A stretch of DNA of 64,000 nt from JAENWD01 sp963796915 (lineage in GTDB: Bacteria; Acidobacteriota; Vicinamibacteria; Vicinamibacterales; JAENWD01): the NCBI GenBank assembly GCA_963796915.1, contig CAWCNI010000004.1, forward strand, positions 496,001 through 560,000. The letters are read 5' to 3'. Shown piece after piece: positions 41,779 through 56,009 of this stretch. The notes below the pieces were generated by a model. That model searched no databases. It was not told where the DNA came from and worked only from the letters and a program-made list of their open reading frames with translations. Made by a program: the position numbers and the translations under genes. The first letter of the stretch is position 1, and every line of letters begins with the position of its first letter.

Positions 41779-44619
41779 ATGACGTCTGTGTCTTTGCTGC
41801 GCGGCGCCGCCCTGGCGCTGCTGATCGCCGCGCCGCCGCTCGCCGCCCAGCCGGCCCCGGAGAAGGTGGCCGACGGGGTGCTCGTGCCGGTCGGGTCCGC
41901 CACTCTCAAGGTCGAAGTCTGCACAGACGACGTCGTCAGGATCGCCTACGCGCCAGCGCGCGAGTTTTTTGAGCGGAAATCGCTCGTGGTCGCCCCGAAG
42001 CGGTGCGATGGCGCCACGTGGGACACGACGACGAGCGCCGCGGCGGTTGTGGTTCGCACCGCGCACCTGCGCGTTGTCGTCGCCAGGCCGGGCGGCGCGG
42101 TGTCGTTCTACGACACGCATGGCCGGCTGCTGCTGGCCGAGGCCGCGCGCAGCCTGAGCGCGGCAGAGGTTCAGGGCGAGCGGACCTATCACGTGCGTCA
42201 ACAGTGGCGCCCGGCAGCCGCTGAAGCGCTCTACGGACTGGGCCAGCATCAGCTTGGCCTGATGAACATCAAGGGCTACGACCTGGACCTCTGGCAATAC
42301 AACGTCAGCGTCGCCGTGCCCGTTCTTGTCTCGAGCCGCGGCTACGGGTTGCTGTGGGACAACATGTCCCTGACGCGCTTCGGCGATCTCCGCGCACCGG
42401 AAGCGATGCCCGCCGCGCAGCTGTTCGACGAGAGCGGTCACGCCGGCGGGTTGACCGGGCACTACTTCTCAGGCGCGACCTTCGGCACGCCGGTCGCGAC
42501 ACGGGTGGACAAGCAGATCGACATCCAGGTGTCGGGAGTGCCCGCGCCGAACACGCGAATCCATCCGGCGCTGCCAGCCGAAGGGCCGGTCAGCGTTCGC
42601 TGGCAGGGGAGCGTGCTCGCGCTCGCCAGCGGCGAGCACACATTCCAGGCGTTCTCCAACGCCGGACTGCGGATGTGGGTGGACGGCCGGCTGGTCGTCG
42701 ATCATTGGCGGCAGGGCTGGCTGCCGTGGAACGACGTCGCACGCGTCGCCATGGTCAAAGGCCGCCGCTACACGCTGAAGATCGAATGGGCCAAGGATGA
42801 AGGCGACACGTGTCAGCTGCGTTGGAAGACGCCGGCGCCGTCCGCGAACACGTCGCTCTGGTCGGAGGTCGGCGACGGCGTCGACTACTACTTCCTGTAT
42901 GGCCCGACCCTGGACGGCGTCGTTGCCGGCTATCGGCGCGTCACCGGCGACGCGCCGATGATGCCGAAATGGGCGTTCGGTTTCTGGCAGTCGCGCGAGC
43001 GCTACAAGACCCAGCAGGAGAGCCTCGACGTGCTCGACGGCTTCAGGACCCGCCACATCCCAATCGACGTGATGGTGCAGGACTGGCAGTACTGGAAGAC
43101 AGACTCCTGGGGCTCGCACATCTTCGACAAGGATCGATTCCCCGACCCCGACGGCTGGATCGCCGGCATCCACAACCGCCACGCGAAACTGATGATCTCG
43201 GTGTGGGGGAAGTTCTATCCGGGCACCGCGAACTTCGACGCGCTGCACAATGCCGGCTTTCTCTACGAAGGCCCGCTCAAGGATCACCTGAAGGACTGGC
43301 TGGGTTTTCCTTACACCTTTTACGACCCGTTCAACGCGGGGGCCCGGCAGATGTTCTGGGATCAGGTGAAGCCGGCGCTGTTCGATCGCGGCGTGGACGC
43401 CTGGTGGATGGACGCCACGGAGCCAGACCTGGTGCAGCCGCGCGAGACGCTCGATGGCCAGCGCAGCTACGCCAACCCCACCGGCATGGGATCCGGCGCG
43501 CGCGTGCTCAACGGCTATTCGCTCGTCAACAGCCTGGGCATCTACGAGGGCCAGCGTGCGGCGGCACCCGATCGCCGGGTCGTGATTCTCACCCGGTCGG
43601 CGTTCGCGGGACAGCAGCGCTATGGCGCCGCCACGTGGTCCGGAGACATCACCACCACGTGGACGGCGATGCGAAAGCAGATTCCCGCCGGCCTGAGCTT
43701 CTCGCTGTCCGGCCTCCCGTACTGGGCGTCGGACACCGGCGGGTTCGACACCTCGCCGCGCTTCGTGCGCACGCCCATGGCGCCTGACGACGCCGAGGAA
43801 TGGAAGGAGCTGAACGTCCGCTGGTTCCAGTACAGCACGTTCACGCCGATCCTCCGCGTGCACGGGCAGTTCCCGTTCCGTGAGATGTGGTTTCTCGGCG
43901 GGGAAGGGGACCCGGCGTACCAGACGGAACTGACGTTCGATCGGCTGCGCTATCGCCTGTTGCCCTACGTCTACTCGCTGGCCGGCGCTGTCACGCATGA
44001 CGCGGGCACGATGATGCGGGCGCTGGTGATGGATTTTCCCGCCGACCCGAAGGTGCGCGATATCGGCGACCAGTACATGTTCGGTCCCGCCTTTCTGGTC
44101 AGCCCTGTCACTGTCTACAAGGCGAGAAGCCGTTCGGTCTATCTGCCGGCGGGCGCTACCTGGTACGACCTGTGGACGGGCCAGTCGTTGCCGGGCGGAC
44201 AGGCTCTCGCTGCGCCGGCACCTTTCGATGTCCTCCCGGTGCACGTGCGCGCCGGCTCGATCGTACCGCTGGGCCCCGACCTCGAATACACCGACGAGAA
44301 GCCGGCCGATCCGATCACGCTCTACGTCTACGCTGGCAGCGGCGGCCGCTTCACGCTCTATGAAGACGACGGGATCAGCAACGGCTACGAACGGGGCGCG
44401 GCGTCGCGCATTCCGCTGACGTGGGACGACGGCGCGCGCACCCTGACGATTGGCGAACGTTCAGGGCAGTTCGACGGGATGCTCACCTCGCGAACGTTCC
44501 GGGTTGTGCTCGTGTCACCGGGCGCGCCGCTGGCGTTGGGCGCCGACTCCGCTGCGGCGCGGACGGTGACGTACAACGGGTCCGCGTTGACCGTGACTCT
44601 GCCAGCTGAATCGAAGTGA
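41779..44619 (+). CDS. GH31-family alpha-xylosidase/alpha-glucosidase with PA14 insert
   Basis: A 946-residue exported hydrolase. Signal peptide (LLRGAALALLIAAPPLAAQ), N-terminal beta-sandwich (ALYGLGQHQLGLMNIKGYDL), then a PA14 domain inserted at about 222-352 (GLTGHYFSG to CQLRWKTPAP), then the GH31 barrel. Nucleophile D545 in WWMDATEPD, acid/base D623 in WSGDITTTW. PA14 in this position is known from xyloglucan-active alpha-xylosidases, so this may act on xyloglucan oligosaccharides with the GH95 fucosidase. C-terminal beta domains end at LPAESK. GAGGAGA lies eight bases before ATG 41779. Confidence 0.93.
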   Translation: MTSVSLLRGAALALLIAAPPLAAQPAPEKVADGVLVPVGSATLKVEVCTDDVVRIAYAPAREFFERKSLVVAPKRCDGATWDTTTSAAAVVVRTAHLRVVVARPGGAVSFYDTHGRLLLAEAARSLSAAEVQGERTYHVRQQWRPAAAEALYGLGQHQLGLMNIKGYDLDLWQYNVSVAVPVLVSSRGYGLLWDNMSLTRFGDLRAPEAMPAAQLFDESGHAGGLTGHYFSGATFGTPVATRVDKQIDIQVSGVPAPNTRIHPALPAEGPVSVRWQGSVLALASGEHTFQAFSNAGLRMWVDGRLVVDHWRQGWLPWNDVARVAMVKGRRYTLKIEWAKDEGDTCQLRWKTPAPSANTSLWSEVGDGVDYYFLYGPTLDGVVAGYRRVTGDAPMMPKWAFGFWQSRERYKTQQESLDVLDGFRTRHIPIDVMVQDWQYWKTDSWGSHIFDKDRFPDPDGWIAGIHNRHAKLMISVWGKFYPGTANFDALHNAGFLYEGPLKDHLKDWLGFPYTFYDPFNAGARQMFWDQVKPALFDRGVDAWWMDATEPDLVQPRETLDGQRSYANPTGMGSGARVLNGYSLVNSLGIYEGQRAAAPDRRVVILTRSAFAGQQRYGAATWSGDITTTWTAMRKQIPAGLSFSLSGLPYWASDTGGFDTSPRFVRTPMAPDDAEEWKELNVRWFQYSTFTPILRVHGQFPFREMWFLGGEGDPAYQTELTFDRLRYRLLPYVYSLAGAVTHDAGTMMRALVMDFPADPKVRDIGDQYMFGPAFLVSPVTVYKARSRSVYLPAGATWYDLWTGQSLPGGQALAAPAPFDVLPVHVRAGSIVPLGPDLEYTDEKPADPITLYVYAGSGGRFTLYEDDGISNGYERGAASRIPLTWDDGARTLTIGERSGQFDGMLTSRTFRVVLVSPGAPLALGADSAAARTVTYNGSALTVTLPAESK

Positions 44620-44778
44620 CGGCGCCACGCGCCCGATCCGGCGGACCGGACGTGCCGTTAGTCCCGAGCTCGGCGAGTGGCGGACGGGACGCCTGCGCTC
44701 GCCCCGGAGCAACGTCTGCGGCACCGGTTCCGTCCAAGAGCAGTATCGCGTCGCTTGACCGTCCCGGGACCAGGCCTG

Positions 44779-47334
<2,556 letters not shown>

Positions 47335-47381
47335 GCGACCGTGCCAAAAAACTTGATGCCGTGAGAACGCCGTCGGCCGGG

Positions 47382-48009
47382 TCACCGGGGCGTTGGCGTC
47401 AGCGTCCAGACCCAGCCCTCGAACCCAGACGCGTTTTTCAGGATCACCGACTTTCCGTCAGGCGAGACCGACATGTTCTTGTCCCCCATGCCCATGGCCA
47501 GCATTGTCGGTTGCGGGATGAAGAGCTCCTCCTCTTCGACCGTCTTCTTCGCCGGCGCCAGCTTCGTGCCGGAGCAGACCTGCGACACCACCACCGCGGG
47601 GAACGTGGTGGTCATCCTGAAGTGCAGCCCGCCAATCAAGCCAGGTGTCACGGTCTCTACCGTGGCGTAGTCGAACTCGCCTTTCAGTACCGGGGCCAGG
47701 CATTTCGGCGAGCGGTCGTGCGGGTTGGTGACGATCGACGGGGCGTTGGTGATCGTTGGCGTGCCGACGATCGAGTTGTCGTCCTGCCAGGCCAGCGTCA
47801 CGTCGATCTCGACCGAGTCGGTGACATGGGCAAGGCCCTGGCCGTCACTCGAGATCGACGGGTCGCCTTCTGTACTTCCCGAGGATGTGCCACGCGACGT
47901 GCCGGGCGGCCATCCACTTCTGCATGGCGTCCATGTCCGGCTGCTGCGCGACGGCAGGCGCAGCAAGCCCAATCACACACGCGGCGATGAACATCTGGCG
48001 TCGGATCAT
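47382..48009 (-). CDS. Secreted protein of unknown function (frameshifted)
   Basis: About 208 residues after correction. The first frame gives a signal peptide (MIRRQMFIAACVIGLAAPAVA), then QQPDMDAMQKWMAARHVAWHILGKY. The rest continues in the next frame from EGDPSISSDGQGLAHVTDSVEIDV to the end (GWVWTLTPTPR). The break is at 47868-47874, where coding GTACAGAAGG would read GTACGAAGG without one A, giving HILGKYEGDPSIS. Length is a multiple of three plus one. It looks like a short exported domain of unknown fold with an even number of cysteines. Convergent with the permease gene. Confidence 0.7.
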
Positions 48010-48117
48010 ACGGGGTTCAGTCTCCATTCGGTCGTGGGACGAAGGCTTACGGCTCGACATTCGATGCGGCGTCCGTGAACAGCCGGCCTGACAGTATGCG
48101 AAATGGCGTTGGTTAGA

Positions 48118-50428
<2,311 letters not shown>

Positions 50429-50460
50429 CGCAGATCCGAGTATATCGGGCGGGCCCTCCA

Positions 50461-53391
50461 CTACTGCCAGCGGACGGTCACCGGCGCCAGCAGGCCGGAG
50501 GGCGCCGGGCGGATCTGATCCATGTCCTGCGGCTCGAAGCGCGTCCCGTAGCGCAGATTGAGCAGGCGGTAGTCGGGTAAGGCGCGGCCAGCCATCGCAT
50601 TGACGGCAGTGTTGACGACGTCGATCCGGATGGCGTTGTCGCCCGGCTTCACCAGGCCGTCGAGCCGCAGGACGAACGGCGCGCACCAGATCGCCCCGGC
50701 GCGGACGCCGTTGACACGAACGACCGCCGCCTCGCGCATCGGCGCGTCGAGCCATGCCCGCATGCCATTCGCCAAAGGCGCCGCCTGGAGGGGCGTGCCA
50801 GCTCCGAGGTCCAGCACGATGTGCCGCCCCGGCGCGGTGGCGACGGCGGGCAAAGTCACCTGCAGGTCGTAGTGCGCGACCCCGGAGAAGAATCGACGGT
50901 CGCTGCCGCTCGTCCAGTCATGAGGCAGAGGCACCGGTTCGGACCGCGGTTCTTCGCCGAAGGTCACAGTCGCGTGATCGATCACAACCTGCCCGTGGGC
51001 CAGCGTTCGGGAGGGCGTCGAGCGCGCGGATCCGGTCGCGTTGAAGAACACGACGAACCCGGACGCATAGGGTGCCAGCGAAAGGCGCACCATGCGCGCG
51101 TCGCCGCCGCCGGTGGCGACGTCGAGTGGCTCAGTTGTGCCGCTGGCCGGATCCCACCATTCGGCGCGAGCCGCGTGCACGCGGAAACTACCGGCGACCG
51201 CCTGCGGCACGTTGGACGTGTTGGCGACGAAGTAGATGTCCGCGCTCCCGGCCTGACGATGGACGACGCCGACCTCGGGTGCCGCCGGCTCAAACGTCAC
51301 ATCGGGCGACAGCAGGCGGCGCAGCGCCTGGCCCAGTTCTGCGGACGACGCGACGACGTGGGCCGGCGCACCGCCGTCGGCGAACAGGCGCCTGGACGCA
51401 AGCGCGGTGGCGTCGCCGTCTCCCCGCGTTTCCCAGCCGGGAGGACGCTGCGGCGTCCGGCCGGCCGCCACGACCACGCCGCCGGCACGCGCGAACGCAT
51501 CGAGCGTCGCGAGCGTCGCGCGGTCGATGCGCTCCACGTCCGGCAGGACGACGGCACGATACCGAGCCGCGCCGACGACCAGTTGCGAGCCATCGACCCT
51601 GGCTTGCGCCGCGAGCGTTCGACGGTCGACGAAGTCCACGTTGAAACCGGCGTCGAGGATCGCGGGCAGCACATCGGCGCCGACACGGCGCTGCAACTCG
51701 TCATTCAGTTGGACGTGGCCCGGCCCCATCGCTGCCCAGGCGTCGTCGAGCGGCAGATAGAGCGCGACGTCCGTCACTGGCGTCCCCTGGCGCAGCACCG
51801 CGCTCGTGCGCTGCAGCGAGGCAGCAATGTCGGACATCACCGGCCACCAGGGATTCCGATCGCCCAGAGCGGCGGCGGCGTAGAAGCGCCAGCCCGGCGC
51901 GTCCTCTTTTGGCGGCGAGTAGGGCCAGCCGTGGCCGACCAGCTGGTTCACGCCCTGCAGGAACTGCTGGTTCGCTTCCGCTTGCATGTCGAGCGGCGTC
52001 GCGCGGTAGGCGGGGGAGTGCAGCCAGGTCCACGTCTCGGCCGACGTCACCGTGCGGCCGGCGACGTGGCTCGCGGACGCGGCCCACCGCGACGAGCGGA
52101 TCGCCCGCCAGTTCCAGCCTTCGCCCTCAGGCAGATCGACACGCGCGGCGCTCGACGTCGACGCCGGCGGCGTGCCGTAAATCTGCGCGCGAAGCTTCGT
52201 GTGGTGCGCCGTCGCCCAGGCCTGGAGCGGATCGATGAACTGATCGTCCAGCAGCTCGGTCAACGTCTGCGCCCAGTCGTGACGGACGTCCGCGGCGGCG
52301 GCATCGTCACGCGTCAGCGCTTCGAGCATGGGCCAGAGGTCGTAGCCACGGCGGCGCTTGAACTCGTCGAGCAGGCGCGGTGTCCAGTCCGAGCCGTAGA
52401 CTTCGAGGCTGTCGCAGAATACAGCGGCAGGCGCCGTGTCGGCGTCAAACGCCTGCCACAGCCGCTCGCCGACCGTCGACAGATAGTGCGCGACAGCGTC
52501 GCGATCGTAGTGGTTGACGACGAAGCCCTCGGCGCCGATCGCGGCCCGCTTCACCATCATGCCGGTGCGACTGGCGATCAGGAACACGAGCTCGCGTGAG
52601 TTCGGCGTTGCCGCAGCCTCGATCGCGCCGTCGGCCGGCCGTATCGGGGGCGACTGTGCCGGAGACTCGGGCGCGGCCCCCGCCGGCAGAGGGAAGAAGG
52701 CCGCAACGATCGACTCGCCGGCGCCGATTGCCGGAACCGGGATGCGCGATTGGCCTGCGGCGACGGGGACGCGCTCGACGCGCAGCTTTCCGGCGGCGTC
52801 GCCGATCTGAACCGATGGCCCGCCGTAAGGCCAGCCGCTGCCCAGCGTGAGGTCGAAGCGCAGGCCCAGCGCGTGGGCGGTGACCGCGGCAAAGCGCAGA
52901 TGCGCGAGAAAGGCGTCCGAGAGATACGGATCGGTCCGGACGCCAATCCGCTGGTCGTCGAGCGACACGGGGTAGACCGGCTGGACTTCGACACCGCCGA
53001 TGCCGGCCTGCTGCATCGCGGCCAGCTCACGTCCCAGTTCCTCGTCGGTCACCGCCGGGCCAAACCACCACCAGCGCATCATGATGCGACTGGCCGGATC
53101 CGGTGTCGTGAAAGCCGCCCTGAGTCCCGCGAGGCTCGCGTCTTCTGGCGGCGAGCTGGCGCTGGCGCCGGCGATCGCCACGGCGACAGCCGCCAGGGCT
53201 ATCGCAAGGGCACAGGCACTCGCACGAAGAGGGGCACGGCGAAGGTACGCAGGGGCCCGCGACAGGGCAGGGCGAAGGCAAGCAACGGCAAGGCGAAGGC
53301 AAGCAAAGGCGAGGGCAGAGACGGAGGCAACGCCACGGGTCGCGCCCGCAACCGCTGGGATCGAGGACGGATTGTGTCGCAGCTCGTACAT
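50461..53391 (-). CDS. GH106-like alpha-L-rhamnosidase (large, exported)
   Basis: A protein of up to 976 residues. The conserved part opens with ASRIMMRWWWFGPAVTDEELGRELAAMQQAGIGGVEV and RFDLTLGSGWPYGGP, typical of GH106-type rhamnosidases, followed by FCDSLEVYGSDWTPRL, VTSAETWTW and HGWPYSPPKEDAPGWRFY. The end is a beta-sandwich (APGRHIVLDLGAGTPLQAAPL). GH106 cleaves rhamnose from pectin and plant glycosides. The first ~60 residues come from low-complexity repeat DNA (53220-53340), so the true start is probably further in; ATG 53391 is only the most upstream option. Divergent from GH67 with a ten-base gap as annotated. Confidence 0.85.
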   Translation of the reverse strand: MYELRHNPSSIPAVAGATRGVASVSALAFACLRLAVACLRPALSRAPAYLRRAPLRASACALAIALAAVAVAIAGASASSPPEDASLAGLRAAFTTPDPASRIMMRWWWFGPAVTDEELGRELAAMQQAGIGGVEVQPVYPVSLDDQRIGVRTDPYLSDAFLAHLRFAAVTAHALGLRFDLTLGSGWPYGGPSVQIGDAAGKLRVERVPVAAGQSRIPVPAIGAGESIVAAFFPLPAGAAPESPAQSPPIRPADGAIEAAATPNSRELVFLIASRTGMMVKRAAIGAEGFVVNHYDRDAVAHYLSTVGERLWQAFDADTAPAAVFCDSLEVYGSDWTPRLLDEFKRRRGYDLWPMLEALTRDDAAAADVRHDWAQTLTELLDDQFIDPLQAWATAHHTKLRAQIYGTPPASTSSAARVDLPEGEGWNWRAIRSSRWAASASHVAGRTVTSAETWTWLHSPAYRATPLDMQAEANQQFLQGVNQLVGHGWPYSPPKEDAPGWRFYAAAALGDRNPWWPVMSDIAASLQRTSAVLRQGTPVTDVALYLPLDDAWAAMGPGHVQLNDELQRRVGADVLPAILDAGFNVDFVDRRTLAAQARVDGSQLVVGAARYRAVVLPDVERIDRATLATLDAFARAGGVVVAAGRTPQRPPGWETRGDGDATALASRRLFADGGAPAHVVASSAELGQALRRLLSPDVTFEPAAPEVGVVHRQAGSADIYFVANTSNVPQAVAGSFRVHAARAEWWDPASGTTEPLDVATGGGDARMVRLSLAPYASGFVVFFNATGSARSTPSRTLAHGQVVIDHATVTFGEEPRSEPVPLPHDWTSGSDRRFFSGVAHYDLQVTLPAVATAPGRHIVLDLGAGTPLQAAPLANGMRAWLDAPMREAAVVRVNGVRAGAIWCAPFVLRLDGLVKPGDNAIRIDVVNTAVNAMAGRALPDYRLLNLRYGTRFEPQDMDQIRPAPSGLLAPVTVRWQ
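53271..53306. repeat. Direct repeat of 15 bases, period 21 (3 x 7)
   Basis: GGCGAAGGCAAGCAA occurs at 53271-53285 and again at 53292-53306, within a longer GGC/AAG-rich tract (53220-53340). It sits between divergent GH106 and GH67 genes, inside the annotated N-terminus of GH106. Confidence 0.75.
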
Positions 53392-53401
53392 ACTCTGGGG
53401 C

Positions 53402-55952
53402 GTGCGCACCTCACGATATCTCATCGCTCTGACAGCCGTGGGCCTTGCCCTTGGCGCGGGAACGGCGGTCGCCGAGACGGGGCACGATGGCTGGCTGCGG
53501 TACGAGCGGTTGAGTGCGCCAGCGGAGGCGCAGCTCGGAATCGCGCTGCCGGAGGCGCTGGTCGCCGGCAACTCGCGGCAGCTGACCGGCACTGCCGCCG
53601 CGGAGCTCGCCGACGGCATCGAGCGGATGACGGGACGCCGGCCTGCTGTCGGAACTGCGCTGCCGCCCGGCGGGGCGCTCGTGATTGGCACTGTCGAAGA
53701 AGTCGCGCGCCTGGTGCCCGGCCTGGCGCCAGCCACGCCGCCTGGCGTCGACGGCTTTCGGTTGAAGGTGACACGCGGCGCTGCGGGGGTGACCATCGCG
53801 GTAGCGGGGCAGAGCGATCGCGGGACGCTCTACGGGGTCTTCGCCCTGCTTCGCCTGATCGGCCTGCACGGCGACCTGTCACGACTGGACGTCACCGAGA
53901 CGCCGTCGGCACCGCAGCGCTGGACTGATGAATGGGACAACCTGGACGGATCGATCGAGCGTGGCTATGCCGGCCGGTCGATTTTCTTCGACCAGGGCCA
54001 CGTGGTGGCCGACCTGACCAGGGCCCGCGAGTACGCGAGGCTGCTGGCGTCAGTCGGCATCAATGGCTGCGCGGCCAACAGCGTGAATGCCAACCCGCTC
54101 GCGCTGACAGACGCGTTTCTGCCGGAGCTGGCCCGAATCGCCGACGCCTTCAGGCCGTACGGCGTGCGACTGGCCATCGCTGTCGATTTTTCGAGCCCGA
54201 AGACGATTGGCGCCCTCGACACGTTCGACCCGCTCGACCCGCGGGTGATTGCGTTCTGGCAGGCCCGCGCGGACGCGGCCTACCGGCTGATTCCCGATCT
54301 TGGCGGCTTCGTCCTCAAGGCCGACTCGGAAGGACGGCTCGGCCCGTCGGCGTACGGCCGGACGCACGCTGACGCCGCCAACGTCATTGCCAACGCCCTG
54401 GCGCCGCACGGCGGCGTGTTCTTCTACCGGGGTTTCGTCTACGACCACCACATGGACTGGCGCAACCTCAAAAACGATCGGGCGCGGGCGGCGTGGGACA
54501 ACTTTCATGCGCTCGACGGCCAGTTCGCCGACAACGTCATCCTGCAGATCAAGCACGGCCCGATCGACTTCCAGGCCCGCGAGCCTGTGTCGCCGCTGTT
54601 CGGCGCGCTTCGGAAGACCAACCAGGCGATCGAGCTGCAAATCACCCAGGAGTACACCGGCCAGCAGCGGCATGTCTGCTTCCTCGTGCCGATGTGGAAG
54701 CAGGCACTCGACTTCGATCTCGAGGCAAAGGGGCCGGGCACTCCCGTGTCAGCGCTGGTCACCGGCAAGACGTTTCATCGGCCGGCTGGCGGCTTCGTCG
54801 GCGTCTCGAACGTCGGCAACTCTCCCAGCTGGCTCGGGCACCATCTCGCCATGGCCAACCTGTACGGGTTCGGACGCCTGGCCTGGAGTCCGGCGCTCCA
54901 GGCCGATCGCATCGCGACGGAGTGGACGCAGCAGACCTTCGGCGATGATCCAGGTGTTGTCGAAACCGTCCGCTCGATTCTGCTCGAGTCGTGGCCTGCT
55001 TACGAGCGCTACACCGGGCCCCTCGGCGCGCAGACGCTGACAGACATTCTGGGGCCGCACTTCGGCCCGGGCATCGAGTCGTCGGAACGTAATGGCTGGG
55101 GGCAGTGGCACCGCGCCGACGAGCGGGGCATCGGCATGGATCGGACAGTCGCGACTGGCACCGGCTACATCGGTCAGTACACTGCCCACGTCGCGGCGAT
55201 CTACGAGAGCGTACGAACCTGCCCCGACGAACTGATCCTCTTCATGCATCACGTGCCCTACACCCACGTGCTCCACTCGGGCAAGACGGTGATTCAGCAC
55301 GTCTACGACACGCACTATCAGGGCGCACAGGAAGCCGCGGACTTCGAGCGCCGGTGGCAGGGGCTCAAGGGAAAGGTGGACGAGCAGCGCTACGGCGAAG
55401 TGCTCGAGCGCCTGCACTTCCAGGCCGGTCACGCCATCGTCTGGCGGGACGCGATCAACACCTACTTTCTGAAGCTGTCAGGCATCCCGGATGCCAGGGG
55501 CCGCGCGGGACACTTCCCCGGGCGCCAGGAGGCCGAGCAGATGACGCTCGACGGCTATGCGCCCGTTGAGGTGATGCCGTGGGAAACGGCAGGTGGCGGG
55601 CAGGCGGTCGCCTGCGCCGGGCCGTCGCCGTGCACAGCCACGTTCAAATTCCAGGGCCCGTCAGGCCACTATCGGATGGTCGTCAGGGTACTTCGACGAG
55701 AACGACGGGGAGTCGCGTTTTGCCCTGCAGGTGGCCGGGCGGCCCGTGGACGCGTGGCTCGCCGACGACACCCTGCCAGCCAAGGATCCCAACGGGCACA
55801 CCTCGTCGTGGCGTGTCATCGAGGACGTGGCCCTCGCGCCCGGCGACGCCATCCAGGTGACTGGCACGCCGGACGCCGACGAGCACTCGGTCCTGGACTA
55901 CGTCGAGGTCACGCCGCTGACCCCGGCGGGGAGCCGGGGCAAGGTTCTGTGA
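53402..55952 (+). CDS. GH67 alpha-glucuronidase (frameshifted near C-terminus)
   Basis: About 849 residues after correction, exported (MRTSRYLIALTAVGLALGAGTAVA). GH67 removes 4-O-methylglucuronic acid from the ends of glucuronoxylan oligosaccharides. Landmarks: WDNLDGSIERGYAGRSIFF, the active-site region HHMDWRNLKNDRARAAWDNFHALDGQF, HGPIDFQAREPVSPLF, QITQEYTGQQRH and ESSERNGWGQWHRADERG. The frame breaks at 55680-55688 beside GTAC and resumes as YFDENDGESRFALQVAG to the end. Length is a multiple of three plus one. GTG 53402 gives a clean signal peptide. Confidence 0.93.
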
Positions 55953-56009
55953 AGAGTCCCTTGCCAAACCGGCTGAGTTTTGCGACCTTATGGCGACCCC
56001 GACCCACGC